A stretch of DNA of 64,000 nucleotides from Chishuiella changwenlii (GCF_900142565.1 NZ_FRBH01000004.1:248001-312000); one strand, 5' to 3'. Positions 29,407 through 38,778 are shown, counted from the stretch's first letter. Notes: a model not told the origin generated them from the letters alone. Translations and numbers: made by a program.

Positions 29407-30294
29407 CTATTTATTTCTTGGATGAAATTTAATAATTGCATCACGAATAAATTCCTGATCTACATGCGTGTATATTTCTGTTGTCGTAATACTTTCATGT
29501 CCCAACATTAATTGTATTGCTCGCAAATCTGCTCCATTTTTTAAGAGATGTGTTGCAAAGGAATGGCGGAATGTATGTGGGCTAATTGTTTTTTTGATTC
29601 CTGCTATAATCGATAATTCTTTTACAATAGTAAAAATCATAACACGTGTAAGACTTTTACCTCTTCTATTAAGAAATAAAAAGTCTTCAAAATCTTCTTT
29701 TATAGGAACATGAACACGTATAGTTTCTTTATATAAATTAATATATTTTATTGTATACTCGCTTATAGGAACTAATCTTTGTTTGTTACCTTTTCCTATG
29801 ACACGAATAAAACCATCATCAAAAAATAAATCGGAAATTTTAAGATTAATTAATTCTGAAACTCGTAAACCACAACCATAAAGCACTTCAATAATTGCAC
29901 GGTTACGCTGCCCTTCTTGTTTAGACAAATCAATTACCTCGATCATTTTATCGATTTCTTTTTCTGATAAAACATCAGGAAGTTTCATTCCAATTTTTGG
30001 AGTCTCAAGTAAAGAAGTGGGATTATCTTCTCGGAAATCTTCTAATTGTAAATACCCAAAAAAGCTTTTTAAACCCGATATTACTCTCGCCTGAGAACGT
30101 ATACTGTAATCACTAGATGCAAAAGTGTGTATAAAATCTCTTAAATCATCTTGTGTATAATCTAACGGTTGCTTGTCAGAATAATTAATTAATTTCTGTA
30201 TGTCAAGCAGATATCCTTCTATTGTATTAGCAGAAACACGCTTCTCTAATTTGAGATACATTTGGTAGTCGTACAACGCATCTTTCCACTGCAT
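29407..30294 (-). CDS. xerD: Tyrosine recombinase XerD
   Basis: 295-residue site-specific recombinase that resolves chromosome dimers at dif. The N-terminal SAM-like core-binding domain is at about 1-85. The catalytic set is complete: Arg144 (CGLRVSEL), Lys168 (GKGNKQR), His240 and Arg243 (HTFRHSFATHLL), His266 (LGHESI) and the nucleophile Tyr275 (TEIYTH). Length and motifs fit chromosomal XerC/D and not an integrase of a mobile element. It is the last gene of a tight minus-strand operon (32331-34292, 31879-32322, 30295-31878, then xerD), with zero spacing to the protease gene. FtsK at 41712 is the expected partner. Confidence 0.93.
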   Translation of the reverse strand: MQWKDALYDYQMYLKLEKRVSANTIEGYLLDIQKLINYSDKQPLDYTQDDLRDFIHTFASSDYSIRSQARVISGLKSFFGYLQLEDFREDNPTSLLETPKIGMKLPDVLSEKEIDKMIEVIDLSKQEGQRNRAIIEVLYGCGLRVSELINLKISDLFFDDGFIRVIGKGNKQRLVPISEYTIKYINLYKETIRVHVPIKEDFEDFLFLNRRGKSLTRVMIFTIVKELSIIAGIKKTISPHTFRHSFATHLLKNGADLRAIQLMLGHESITTTEIYTHVDQEFIRDAIIKFHPRNK

Positions 30295-31878
30295 TTATTT
30301 TACATTTTTTTCTAATTCAAAAATACGTTTTATCATTTCATCTTCTGGTAACCAAACTTCGTAAAAAGCACGAGATCCATATAAATCTTCTGCTATAACA
30401 GCTTTCATGTAGTTATCAACAGTTGTTGAATAAACTGAATCAAATTCATTTGTAGGAATTCCTAAAACTCCTAAAAACTCGTTACGATACATACCAGCAC
30501 TAAAATATTTTAGATAAGCTTTTTCATTATGAAACATGAAAAAGTCGTGAATTGAATATATTTTTTTAAATAAGAAATCATTAAAATAATTAGAATCTTG
30601 ATTGTAATATAACCAGTTTGCAACCGATTTTGTATCTAAAGCAACAAACTCATCTGGTATAATACCTCCACCTCCATATACTTTTTTACCTGATGGCGCA
30701 GTAAATTCTAATTTTTTATTAATTTTAATAGAGTCTTTACTATATAATTCTCCCGATTTTAATCTTTTATATAGATCATCACTATACTTAGCTGTTTTCT
30801 TATCAAATGGTTTTTGGATTGATCTACCTGAAGGAGTAAAATAATTAGCTACAGTTAGTCTAACTTTTGTTCCATCTCCTAAATTAATCTCTCTCTGAAC
30901 TAAACCTTTTCCAAATGATCTACGACCAACTATAATTCCTCTTCCATAGTCCTGTAATGCTCCAGCCACAATTTCACTAGAAGAAGCAGAATTTTCATCC
31001 ATTAGAACATAAATTTTACCTTTTTCAAAAAGTCCTTTATTTGTTCCGTAGATGTATTTTTTTCGTTTTTGTTTATCTTGTGTGTAAACTATTAATTCGT
31101 CTTTTGTTAAGAATTCATCGGCTATTTCTTCAGCAATATGCATTAGTCCGCCTGGATTTCCTCTTAAATCAAAAACCAATTTTTTCATTCCTTTACTCAG
31201 TAAATAATCCAGTGCTTCATTAACTTCTTTAGCAGAATTTTCAGAAAAACGAGTTAGTTTAATATAACCTAAGTCTTTTGTTAACATGTGTTTTCCTGTA
31301 ACTGCAGCAATTGGAACTATTGTACGTTTTAAGTTAATTGTCATTGGATTTTTATCTCGAAGTATTGAGATTGAAACGTCTGTTCCTCTTTTACCTTTTA
31401 ATATTTTTCCTATAGTAGCATTATCTACACCAACTAATGATTGATTATTAGCAGAAATCAATTGATCTCCAAACTGTAATTGATCATAATTAGGTGTTCC
31501 TGGAATTGTTCTTTCTACAATAACAGTGTCGTTTACAACACGAAATTGAACGCCTATCCCAACAAACTCTCCTTTTAATTGCTCTTCTGCTTTTTCTACA
31601 GAAGCTTTATTAATGTAAGTACTGTGTGGATCTAGTTTTCCTACCATATAATTGATAGCGTCATCAACTAAGCTATCAGAATTAACATCACTTACATATT
31701 CATTATCAATTAATGATACAAGACGACGAATTTTATGTTCGTTATCTGAATATTGTAAACTGATTATATCTTTATTAGAGTCAAGTGCAAAATCGTATTT
31801 TTTACCGACTAAAAAGCCTACTAAAAATATAATTACAACCAGTAAAATGATATTAATAATTTTAAAAAATATTTTCAT
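30295..31878 (-). CDS. S41-family C-terminal processing peptidase
   Basis: 527 residues. An N-terminal membrane anchor (about 5-25) is followed by a PDZ domain (about 102-185) and the S41 serine protease core with DLRGNPGGL (about 237-245). The catalytic serine lies in SASSSEI (297-303) and the Lys in SFGKGLVQ (Lys324). A C-terminal domain of about 150 residues follows. Such tail-specific proteases trim or degrade periplasmic proteins. It is immediately adjacent (0 bases) to both the dCMP deaminase upstream and xerD downstream. Confidence 0.94.
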   Translation of the reverse strand: MKIFFKIINIILLVVIIFLVGFLVGKKYDFALDSNKDIISLQYSDNEHKIRRLVSLIDNEYVSDVNSDSLVDDAINYMVGKLDPHSTYINKASVEKAEEQLKGEFVGIGVQFRVVNDTVIVERTIPGTPNYDQLQFGDQLISANNQSLVGVDNATIGKILKGKRGTDVSISILRDKNPMTINLKRTIVPIAAVTGKHMLTKDLGYIKLTRFSENSAKEVNEALDYLLSKGMKKLVFDLRGNPGGLMHIAEEIADEFLTKDELIVYTQDKQKRKKYIYGTNKGLFEKGKIYVLMDENSASSSEIVAGALQDYGRGIIVGRRSFGKGLVQREINLGDGTKVRLTVANYFTPSGRSIQKPFDKKTAKYSDDLYKRLKSGELYSKDSIKINKKLEFTAPSGKKVYGGGGIIPDEFVALDTKSVANWLYYNQDSNYFNDFLFKKIYSIHDFFMFHNEKAYLKYFSAGMYRNEFLGVLGIPTNEFDSVYSTTVDNYMKAVIAEDLYGSRAFYEVWLPEDEMIKRIFELEKNVK

Positions 31879-32322
31879 TTAATTATATAGTTCTTCTTCT
31901 GAAATTTGTTGAATTTCTATCCCTGACTTTTCTAAAATAGCTAGTCCAGAAATATCTTTGTATTGTTGAATGTAAACAATTCTCTTTATTCCTGCTTGTA
32001 AAATTAATTTACTACAATCTTTACATGGCGAAAGTGTAATATACAACGTTGCTCCCTCTGCCGATTGTGTTGATTTAGCACATTTTAAAATTGCATTTGC
32101 TTCTGCGTGTAAAACATGCCATTTTGTATTTCCTTCCTCATCTTCACAATTATTCTCGAAACCACTTGGTGTTCCGTTGTAACCATCAGAAATAATCATC
32201 CTATTTTTCACAATAATTGCACCAACTTTTTTCCTTTCACAATAGGAAAGATTCGCCCATTCAAAAGCCATTCTTAGATACGCTTTATCGTATCTTAATT
32301 GTTTTTCTAGATTACTATCCAT
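31879..32322 (-). CDS. dCMP/CMP deaminase (ComEB-like)
   Basis: 147-residue zinc-dependent deaminase of the cytidine/deoxycytidylate family. It supplies dUMP for thymidylate synthesis if dCMP is the substrate. The zinc site is intact: HAEANAILKC (His and catalytic Glu) and SPCKDCSKLI (two Cys). An N-terminal extension with CERKKVGAIIVKN is typical of the dCMP type. It is the second gene in the minus-strand operon with the Gcr-type membrane protein upstream. Confidence 0.92.
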   Translation of the reverse strand: MDSNLEKQLRYDKAYLRMAFEWANLSYCERKKVGAIIVKNRMIISDGYNGTPSGFENNCEDEEGNTKWHVLHAEANAILKCAKSTQSAEGATLYITLSPCKDCSKLILQAGIKRIVYIQQYKDISGLAILEKSGIEIQQISEEELYN

Positions 32323-32330
32323 AAACAGAA

Positions 32331-34292
32331 TTAAATTTGTTCATTTTTTTTAGTCCAAATTGGTGGAACAAAAAATGGTAAAGGATTACGAAAAAATGCT
32401 TTTATTGTATGAAAAATCATATTAAATACTTTGTATAACGGTATATTGTTAGAACGCATCGCCATAAACAATGATAACGAAAAACTTACAAAAAAGTTAC
32501 ACCATCCAACTAAAAATATTGCAATAAAACCAATAATCATTGGTCCGATATCAAAATGATATCCCATTCCTCCTATTCCTATTCCAAAATTTCCAGATAC
32601 AAATGTAATATGTCGAATATCAAATGGTTGTCCAACAAAGTCTCCAACCAAAAATGCAGAACCCATCATAAAACCAAAAGCAATATTTCCTACAACTCCT
32701 CCCATGTTTTTCTCGAACCAATTAGAAATTTTTCTTCTTCTCTTTTCTGAAAAAGATTTTTTAAGAATTGGATGATGATAAATTCTTTCTGGTATATTAT
32801 TAAAACGTTGGCTATTAATTGTTATTCCAGATATCAATCCCGAAAGGAACAAAAATACACCTGCTATTCCCCCAAAATAAAATATATGCCAATCCATAAC
32901 AACAACCTCTTCCCAATAATGGTAGGCTTTAGAATATTTTAAAACCTCAATACCAAATACATTATTTAATAAATAAAATAATCCCAGTGAAACTAAGAAA
33001 CCTGCTACAACATTTCCTAAAAAAGCAATCATTTGGCTACGCGTTAATTGAGCAAAAAGAGTTGTAAAATCTTTTACACGCAATTCTGATCCTGATGTAG
33101 GAACAAGAGATTGTGCCAACCTAGCAGCTGTCATAGATGGTTGCTTTGTTGCAAGCGTCATGTGTGTTAGATAAATTGTACAGAATCCAAAAGCATAATT
33201 TAAACTGAAGAAAAAAGCTTTAAATAAAGGAGAAGTATCATGTATATTTCCTATTCCTGTTTTTATAAAACATAAAAATGCAACAATAAAACCTCCACCA
33301 CAAGCTGTCCAGAACATTTTATTATATTCTTTGGCTGTTTGTGTTATATACTTCTCTCCTGTTTTTCCATTATGATAAGTTACTAAAAAGGTAATCAAAT
33401 AAAGTGTTGAACTTAATTGATCACTCATAAAGTTTTTAGGCGCATAGAATTCAATCCATTTTTTTGTTGTTAAACTGTAAAATGAAATTATTCCATTTGT
33501 TTTTAACTCATTATAGCTGATTAAAATACTTTGTAAACGTACTAATTGTTGTTGTAGACGGTTTATTTTCGCTGCAACTTTTAATGAAATTCCTTTATAA
33601 TCTTTCTGAGTTAAAATATCATTTAATAAGCTTCTGCAAATAGATATACTTTCTTTTAATTCGAGCATATCAAAACCAGCGGTAGGATTTTCTACTATAT
33701 TACTTACTTGTAAAGAGAGTTTAGAAAAGGGATTATCTAAATAATTAACCTCAGTACTATAACGAATCATTTCTTTATCAGAAAAACCTCCCGTAATTCT
33801 TACAGTTAAAATAGAGATGGATTGTAATAACTGACCTTGTATGTTATTAACAGATTTTTTTAGATTTTCTTCTGCAGCATCTTGATATAAAACTTCGTAA
33901 AATTTCTTCCAGCGATCAATAGGAATAATTCTTATTCTCTCTAGATTTTTATTATTGTAAAAAAGCTCATTAACAACAGAAGTTAATTCGTTATTATCTT
34001 CAATATCGGGTAAAACAAAATCTATAATTTTTTTTCTAAATAGCGATAAAAAGCTATCTTCAAGATGAATTCCACTATCAACTAAATAACCAACGATGTT
34101 AATCTCACCAAATACTCTGTATAAATGTTCACAAAAAATAGAGCGATAAGTTTTGTTTTCTTGAAGAGTTGAAATCATGTCGTCAATGAATGAAATTGAA
34201 TCTGGATATTCTTTTCTTGCCTCTTCCATTAATCGAAGGAAAAAGGTTTTTTCGTATTTTTTATTTTGATCAAAAATAGAGTCTAATGCCAT
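32331..34292 (-). CDS. Gcr-family 'site-specific recombinase' membrane protein
   Basis: 653-residue protein matching the family catalogued as site-specific recombinase Gcr (SpecificRecomb). The N-terminal half (about 1-300) is helical and soluble. The second half has several membrane helices (about 335-360, 365-385, 425-450, 470-500, 545-570, 575-600), with the family-typical segment MTAARLAQSLVPTSGSELRVKD before a helix. No recombinase catalytic motif is visible, and the membrane character makes a direct DNA-cutting role doubtful. It is the first gene in the operon with dCMP deaminase, S41 protease and xerD. Confidence 0.75.
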   Translation of the reverse strand: MALDSIFDQNKKYEKTFFLRLMEEARKEYPDSISFIDDMISTLQENKTYRSIFCEHLYRVFGEINIVGYLVDSGIHLEDSFLSLFRKKIIDFVLPDIEDNNELTSVVNELFYNNKNLERIRIIPIDRWKKFYEVLYQDAAEENLKKSVNNIQGQLLQSISILTVRITGGFSDKEMIRYSTEVNYLDNPFSKLSLQVSNIVENPTAGFDMLELKESISICRSLLNDILTQKDYKGISLKVAAKINRLQQQLVRLQSILISYNELKTNGIISFYSLTTKKWIEFYAPKNFMSDQLSSTLYLITFLVTYHNGKTGEKYITQTAKEYNKMFWTACGGGFIVAFLCFIKTGIGNIHDTSPLFKAFFFSLNYAFGFCTIYLTHMTLATKQPSMTAARLAQSLVPTSGSELRVKDFTTLFAQLTRSQMIAFLGNVVAGFLVSLGLFYLLNNVFGIEVLKYSKAYHYWEEVVVMDWHIFYFGGIAGVFLFLSGLISGITINSQRFNNIPERIYHHPILKKSFSEKRRRKISNWFEKNMGGVVGNIAFGFMMGSAFLVGDFVGQPFDIRHITFVSGNFGIGIGGMGYHFDIGPMIIGFIAIFLVGWCNFFVSFSLSLFMAMRSNNIPLYKVFNMIFHTIKAFFRNPLPFFVPPIWTKKNEQI

Positions 34293-34364
34293 ATTTTAAT
34301 TTCTTCATTCAAAGTACAAAAGTAAAAAACTTATTTTTATCTAAGTACTTAATATTATTATGAA

Positions 34365-34398
34365 TAAAAAAGTGATTCTTAAATAAGAATCACTTTTT
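34365..34398 (-). terminator. Terminator of the LolA-like gene
   Basis: AAAAAGTGATTCTT (34367-34380) pairs with AAGAATCACTTTTT (34385-34398). The minus strand continues into T-rich sequence. It lies 5 bases past the stop. Confidence 0.85.
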
Positions 34399-34402
34399 TA
34401 TT

Positions 34403-35068
34403 TTAGAATTTAAATTTCTTTTTGTCTATTGCAGGATTTATTTTTATATCATTAAACTGAATGATATATTCGCCTCCTTCTTTGGGTTTTCCTACTATTT
34501 TAGTAGCAAAGGACAATCCATTATAATTTTTGAAATTAGAATAATAAAGAGTTTCCTCATTATTCTTTTCCATTACAATTTCATAAGTATTTTTATCAAA
34601 ACAATAAACTGTCGAATTCGTATTTTTTGTTAATTCTACTTTATAACAACTATTGTTTTGATCATATTTATCAAGACCTAAATATTTTACTTTAAATCCT
34701 TTTTGTTTATATTTTAAAACATCAGCATCAAATGCATCTGGCTTATAATTAGGAATAACAACATTTTTCTTTGTTACCTCACTATATGTCCATCCCATTT
34801 TACCATCATAACCTTCGTTTAGAATTTCTTTGCCATTCATAACAAAAACAACTCTTTTATTGTAAGGTCTTTGATGATATACAATCATGGGATAAGAATC
34901 TCCTACATTAATTATAGCTTCTCCTTTTAGAATAATACTATTTAGGCTATTCCAATTCGCTTCTCCTCCTGTTTTATTTATATGTGATTCAATAATTTTT
35001 TCTGCATCTTGAGCAAAACTCATCAGAGAAAATAAACCAAATAACATTGATAGTTTAAAATTAAACAT
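34403..35068 (-). CDS. LolA-like outer-membrane lipoprotein-sorting protein
   Basis: 221 residues: signal peptide ending SFAQ (residue 19), then a LolA/LolB-like half-barrel pattern (AEKIIESHINKTGGEANWNS, LKGEAIINVGDSYPMIVYHQ, given in part, and INEGYDGKMGWTYSE-type strands). Proteins of this type carry or modulate lipoproteins in the periplasm, but many Bacteroidota paralogues have no proven role. It differs from the second LolA-like protein at 44273, which sits in the ftsK operon and is the better candidate for the main carrier. Confidence 0.78.
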   Translation of the reverse strand: MFNFKLSMLFGLFSLMSFAQDAEKIIESHINKTGGEANWNSLNSIILKGEAIINVGDSYPMIVYHQRPYNKRVVFVMNGKEILNEGYDGKMGWTYSEVTKKNVVIPNYKPDAFDADVLKYKQKGFKVKYLGLDKYDQNNSCYKVELTKNTNSTVYCFDKNTYEIVMEKNNEETLYYSNFKNYNGLSFATKIVGKPKEGGEYIIQFNDIKINPAIDKKKFKF

Positions 35069-35143
35069 GAAAACTTTTAGTTTTTATAAATTAAAAAGCA
35101 AGATATAAAAACTTCATCAAAGTTATGATATGATTAATTTATT

Positions 35144-35695
35144 TTAATCTTTTTTAACTTCGATATGTGACCAGTTTTCACCTCTTAAGATACGGTAAAC
35201 TTGTCCTTGTGAGATATTAAACTGTTTCGCCAAAGTAGCAATTTTTGCTTTACGATTTGGGTCTATTAATTTCTTTTTTAAACGAATAACTTGCGCTTCT
35301 GTTAATTTACTATTTGGAATACTATCTAAACGAGAGCGTCCTTTCATCATTCTGAACAAATCTTTATTATGTTCTTTCCATTCATCTAATGTTGCCCATT
35401 GTAAATTATCAACATGATTGTTTAATTTATTATGGTCTAAGTGCACAACATATTCTTTCTTTTCAGTATTTGGCAAAAATGTTTCTGCTACCATTTTGTG
35501 TACATATTTCGCTGTACGTTTTCCGTCAGCTTTTGTTACCCAAATTGCACGATACCCATTATTGATTGCTCCTTCTAAGATTTTATGTTTGTCTTGCCCT
35601 GTATAAAGTTTTTTTACAAAACCTTCTTTTGACACTAGAAAGGATCTTTTTTCAATTAATCCTTCTGCTTCATATTCTCTCCATGAATCACTCAT
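35144..35695 (-). CDS. Free-standing HNH endonuclease with helix-turn-helix tail
   Basis: With the start placed at MSDSWREYE (35695) the protein has 183 residues. The frame extends upstream to 35782, but that extension is hydrophobic/basic and unlike the family. The N-terminal SWREYEAEGLIEKRSFLVSKEGFVKK resembles the NUMOD4-type entry segment (quoted in part). The HNH core is VVHLDHNKLNNHVDNLQWAT. The C-terminal NSKLTEAQVIRLKKKL and IATLAKQFNISQGQVYRILRG form a DNA-binding HTH. Such proteins resemble phage-borne homing endonucleases, yet here it stands alone between lolA-like and kdsB with no intron or phage genes around. Target and function are unknown. Confidence 0.88.
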   Translation of the reverse strand: MSDSWREYEAEGLIEKRSFLVSKEGFVKKLYTGQDKHKILEGAINNGYRAIWVTKADGKRTAKYVHKMVAETFLPNTEKKEYVVHLDHNKLNNHVDNLQWATLDEWKEHNKDLFRMMKGRSRLDSIPNSKLTEAQVIRLKKKLIDPNRKAKIATLAKQFNISQGQVYRILRGENWSHIEVKKD

Positions 35696-35856
35696 AATCA
35701 CAATTTTAACTTTTAGTACACCCCTCATAACAACATTCATACCGAAACATTGTTTTTTAAAATAAAAATTTAAAAAAAACAATATTTCTATATTGCTACA
35801 AAAGTATTATCGATTTCGAGCACAAATATAAAGCATAAATACTTAAAGTATAGCAT

Positions 35857-36594
35857 TTAACATTTCGTTGACATATAAATATTTGCCTTAATTAAGTCTT
35901 CAGGAGTATCAATCCCTACCCCGATAGATTCAGTTTGGATAACCTTTATTTTCATTCCATATTCTAAATAACGTAGTTGCTCCAATTTTTCGGCAGTTTC
36001 GTTTTGTCGCATTGCTAATTTTGAGAAATTTAATAATGCATTTTTTCTAAAAGCATATATCCCTATATGACGAAAATATTTTGGAAAAAATTTAGTATCT
36101 CTAGCAAAAGGAATTGGTGATCTTGAGAAATACAATGCAAAATCTTGAAAATTTGAAACAACTTTTACAAAATTAGGGTTTAGAATATCTTCTTCTGCCG
36201 TAATATGTTCTTTTAAAGTTGCCACATCTACTTTTTCACCTTCTTCTCCATCAAATGATGATAATATATCCGCTAAAGCTTTATGGTTAACAAAAGGTTC
36301 ATCTCCTTGTACGTTAAGCACTATATCGCATTCTATGTTTTCTACAGCTTCTGCAATACGGTCACTTCCTGTTTCGTGATTTTTAATGCTCATAATTGCT
36401 TTTCCATTGTACTTAACTATTTCATCAAAAATTAATTCTGAATCTGTTACAACAAAAACATCATCAAACAATCCTGTCGCAACTACATTTTCATAAGTTG
36501 TTCTTATAACTGTTTTATTTCCTAATTGTTCCATTAATTTTCCTGGAAAACGAGATGCAGCATAACGAGCTGGTATTACGGCTATTTTTTTCAC
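35857..36594 (-). CDS. kdsB: 3-deoxy-manno-octulosonate cytidylyltransferase (CMP-KDO synthetase)
   Basis: 245-residue cytosolic enzyme activating KDO with CTP for lipopolysaccharide inner-core synthesis. Nucleotidyltransferase motifs are intact: [13 protein letters not shown] at the N-terminus (R, R, K contacts), [11 protein letters not shown] with the metal-binding Asp, [11 protein letters not shown], and [11 protein letters not shown] near the C-terminus. Length is normal. It appears to be a single gene, divergent from the small ORF and DUF3822 gene. Confidence 0.97.
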   Translation of the reverse strand: MKKIAVIPARYAASRFPGKLMEQLGNKTVIRTTYENVVATGLFDDVFVVTDSELIFDEIVKYNGKAIMSIKNHETGSDRIAEAVENIECDIVLNVQGDEPFVNHKALADILSSFDGEEGEKVDVATLKEHITAEEDILNPNFVKVVSNFQDFALYFSRSPIPFARDTKFFPKYFRHIGIYAFRKNALLNFSKLAMRQNETAEKLEQLRYLEYGMKIKVIQTESIGVGIDTPEDLIKANIYMSTKC

Positions 36595-36700
36595 GTTTAT
36601 TTTTATTTACAAATTTCGATAAAAATAGTGTACTTTGAATTGAAATGCATTTATAATGGACAAAATAAATATAGTATCTTTACCAAAATAAATTTTCTAG

Positions 36701-36787
36701 ATGAAGATTGCTTTCAAAATTTTATTACTTTTGATTTCATTAGGACTGATTTATGTCTTAATCAGCGAGTTAAAAATTCAAGGATAA
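36701..36787 (+). CDS. Candidate 28-residue single-pass membrane peptide
   Basis: A short ORF, ATG at 36701 to TAA at 36787, encodes a basic start (MKIAFK), a continuous hydrophobic stretch of about 15 residues (ILLLLISLGLIYVLI) and a polar end (SELKIQG). It ends 9 bases before the DUF3822 gene on the same strand, so it has operon-like spacing, and a TATCTTTA -7-like box lies 18 bases upstream. The topology is that of a small membrane protein. No homologue is known to me, and in AT-rich DNA a hydrophobic ORF of this length can arise by chance. Confidence 0.4.
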   Translation: MKIAFKILLLLISLGLIYVLISELKIQG

Positions 36788-36796
36788 AAAAAGTAT

Positions 36797-37588
36797 ATGT
36801 CAAACACAACCGTTCGTTCGTTAGCGATATTATTATCGCATAACACGTTAAGTTATATTACAAAAATAACTGAAGGAGAAACAACTTCTTTTTCGGATGT
36901 TTATGACTATTCGGTTGATTTTACAAATCAGAATAAAACAGAAATTGAGATTGAACACGAATTGCGCTCTAATTTAACGTTATTACAAAATTATGATCAT
37001 GTGCATATTTGTTTTTTATCGAATTCTATAAATGTGGTACCTAATCATTTAATACAACATCCATTAGAAGACTTATTGTCAATTTCTAATTATAATCCTA
37101 TACAATTAGCAATTGATTGTCCTTTACAAAATGAAGAAGCATCAATTGTTTATAATATTCATTATCCATTGAAAGATGTTTTATTGTCTTTACCAAATTT
37201 GCAAAATGCAAGGTTATATCATTCAGGAAAATTCTTGATAGATTATGGTAAAATTAATTCTAAAGACGATGAAATTTATATCAACTTAATGCATCAAAAA
37301 TTAGAAATTTGTATTTTAAGCAAAGGAGAATTTATTTTTTACAATTTATTTGAAACAAAAACGAAAGAAGACTTTTTGTTTTATATTTTATATGCATTAA
37401 ATCAATTAAATATTAGTCCAAATACTGTTTCTTTAGTTGCTTTTGGTGATTTATTACATTCACCAGATTATTATGACACATTAAAAAAATATGTCAGAAA
37501 CATTACATTCAACGAAGAAGACAAATCTCTTGGACAATATTTTACATTATATAAATTATTCGAATGCGAATTATTTCAGGAACATTAA
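36797..37588 (+). CDS. DUF3822 family protein
   Basis: 263 residues, soluble, matching the DUF3822 family typically encoded just before rsmD in Bacteroidota. Visible features are an N-terminal beta-rich half (VRSLAILLSHNTLSYIT, FLSNSINVVPNHLI), a middle QLAIDCPLQNEEASIVYNI segment, and a second half resembling it, suggesting a duplicated actin-like fold. Function is unknown. Its last 25 bases overlap rsmD in another frame, which implies translational coupling. Confidence 0.85.
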   Translation: MSNTTVRSLAILLSHNTLSYITKITEGETTSFSDVYDYSVDFTNQNKTEIEIEHELRSNLTLLQNYDHVHICFLSNSINVVPNHLIQHPLEDLLSISNYNPIQLAIDCPLQNEEASIVYNIHYPLKDVLLSLPNLQNARLYHSGKFLIDYGKINSKDDEIYINLMHQKLEICILSKGEFIFYNLFETKTKEDFLFYILYALNQLNISPNTVSLVAFGDLLHSPDYYDTLKKYVRNITFNEEDKSLGQYFTLYKLFECELFQEH

Positions 37589-38106
37589 AAGGTAAAAGAA
37601 TTACAGCACCAACTAATTTACCGGTGCGCCCCACTACAGATTTTGCTAAAGAAGCATTATTTAACATTTTAAACAACGAATGGTATTTTGATGAAGTAAC
37701 TGTTCTAGATTTATTTTCTGGAATAGGAAGTATTTCATTAGAATTTGCTTCTAGAGGAGCTAAAAAAGTAACTTCTGTAGATAACTTCTATGGATGTGTA
37801 AAGTTTTTAGATGAAACTGCAAAAGCATTAAATTTAGACGAAACAATTTTAACAGTTAAAAGTGATGTTTTAAAATATTTAGATAAAACACCTGTTAAAA
37901 AGTATGATATTATTTTCGCTGATCCTCCATATGACCTAGAAGTCGAAAAGTATCAAAAAATTCTTGATGATATTTTTAAAAATGGGTGGTTAGAAGAAGG
38001 AGGAAATTTTGTATTAGAACATCCAGATTCTATTTCTTTTGATGAACATCCTAATTTTGTACAACACAAAAAATATGGAAATGTTCATTTTACATTTTTC
38101 GAGTAA
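37564..38106 (+). CDS. rsmD: 16S rRNA (guanine(966)-N(2))-methyltransferase RsmD
   Basis: 180-residue SAM-dependent methyltransferase acting on 16S rRNA G966. Conserved parts: N-terminal MRIISGTLKGKRI, PTTDFAKEALFNIL, SAM-binding DLFSGIGSISLEFASRGA, and the catalytic FADPPYDL (DPPY form of N/DPPY). It is full length. It overlaps the DUF3822 gene by 25 bases; the Met chosen gives exactly the family N-terminus. It is followed by a strong bidirectional-looking hairpin. Confidence 0.95.
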   Translation: MRIISGTLKGKRITAPTNLPVRPTTDFAKEALFNILNNEWYFDEVTVLDLFSGIGSISLEFASRGAKKVTSVDNFYGCVKFLDETAKALNLDETILTVKSDVLKYLDKTPVKKYDIIFADPPYDLEVEKYQKILDDIFKNGWLEEGGNFVLEHPDSISFDEHPNFVQHKKYGNVHFTFFE

Positions 38107-38130
38107 ATTCATTTTTATACAATTAGAAAT

Positions 38131-38165
38131 AAAAAAGCCGTTAAATTAATTTAACGGCTTTTTTA
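38131..38165 (+). terminator. Terminator after rsmD
   Basis: AAAAGCCGTTAAA (38133-38145) pairs with TTTAACGGCTTTT (38150-38162) around TTAA, followed by T. Confidence 0.92.
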
Positions 38166-38286
38166 TGACTAGAAACTGTATTGTTTTTCATCAAAAAGTA
38201 TTTTTACTAATATTGATGGTTTTATCAACTGCTACTTTTATTATTTCGAAGATTTAGCTTAACTTCACTCAAAATAATTTATATAA

Positions 38287-38778
38287 ATGAAAACAATATT
38301 AACAACCTTTGCTTTTGTATTTTTTACATTTTTCTCTTTTGCTCAAAATACAGATAATGCATTAAAATCTATTCCAGAGTTCTCTTTCATTAAAATGCAA
38401 TCAGAAGGAATTTTCAACTCTAAAGACATTAAAAAAGGAAAACAAACACTAATTGTTTTATTTTCTCCAACATGTATTCATTGCAAATTAGCTTTAAATC
38501 ATTTTAATAATAATTATGATGAACATTTAAAAAATGTACAAATAATTTTAGTTTCTGAATATGAAGCAAAAGATGTAGTACCATTCTTAAAAGAAAATGC
38601 TCCTATATTCTTAAATAATAAAAATGTAGAATTACTTTATGATTCTAATTACGAATTTGCACCAATTTTCCAACCAACATCTATCCCAACATTTTATTTA
38701 TTTGATAAGGATAAAAATTTTGTTGCAAAAAAGATGGGATCTGTAGAGGCAAATCAGTTATTCAATCTAATTAAATAG
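38287..38778 (+). CDS. Periplasmic thioredoxin-like/TlpA-type protein
   Basis: 163 residues. A signal peptide ending SFAQ (residue 20) is followed by a thioredoxin-fold domain with the redox motif SPTCIHCK (Cys63, Cys66). A cis-Pro loop candidate is QPTSIPTFYLFD near residue 138. The fold and export point to a periplasmic disulfide reductant or oxidase of the TlpA/AhpC-TSA group. Specific partners cannot be named. It is bounded by terminators on both sides. Confidence 0.88.
   Translation: MKTILTTFAFVFFTFFSFAQNTDNALKSIPEFSFIKMQSEGIFNSKDIKKGKQTLIVLFSPTCIHCKLALNHFNNNYDEHLKNVQIILVSEYEAKDVVPFLKENAPIFLNNKNVELLYDSNYEFAPIFQPTSIPTFYLFDKDKNFVAKKMGSVEANQLFNLIK

Noticed and set aside
35696-35782. N-terminal extension of the HNH protein from the upstream ATG
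   Set aside because: The extension has several Met codons, no similarity to HNH/NUMOD proteins and unfavourable composition; the Met at 35695 gives a natural start.
36628-36843. 71-residue plus-strand ORF before DUF3822
   Set aside because: It overlaps the DUF3822 start in another frame and has no membrane or domain pattern; the shorter hydrophobic ORF at 36701 is the better candidate.
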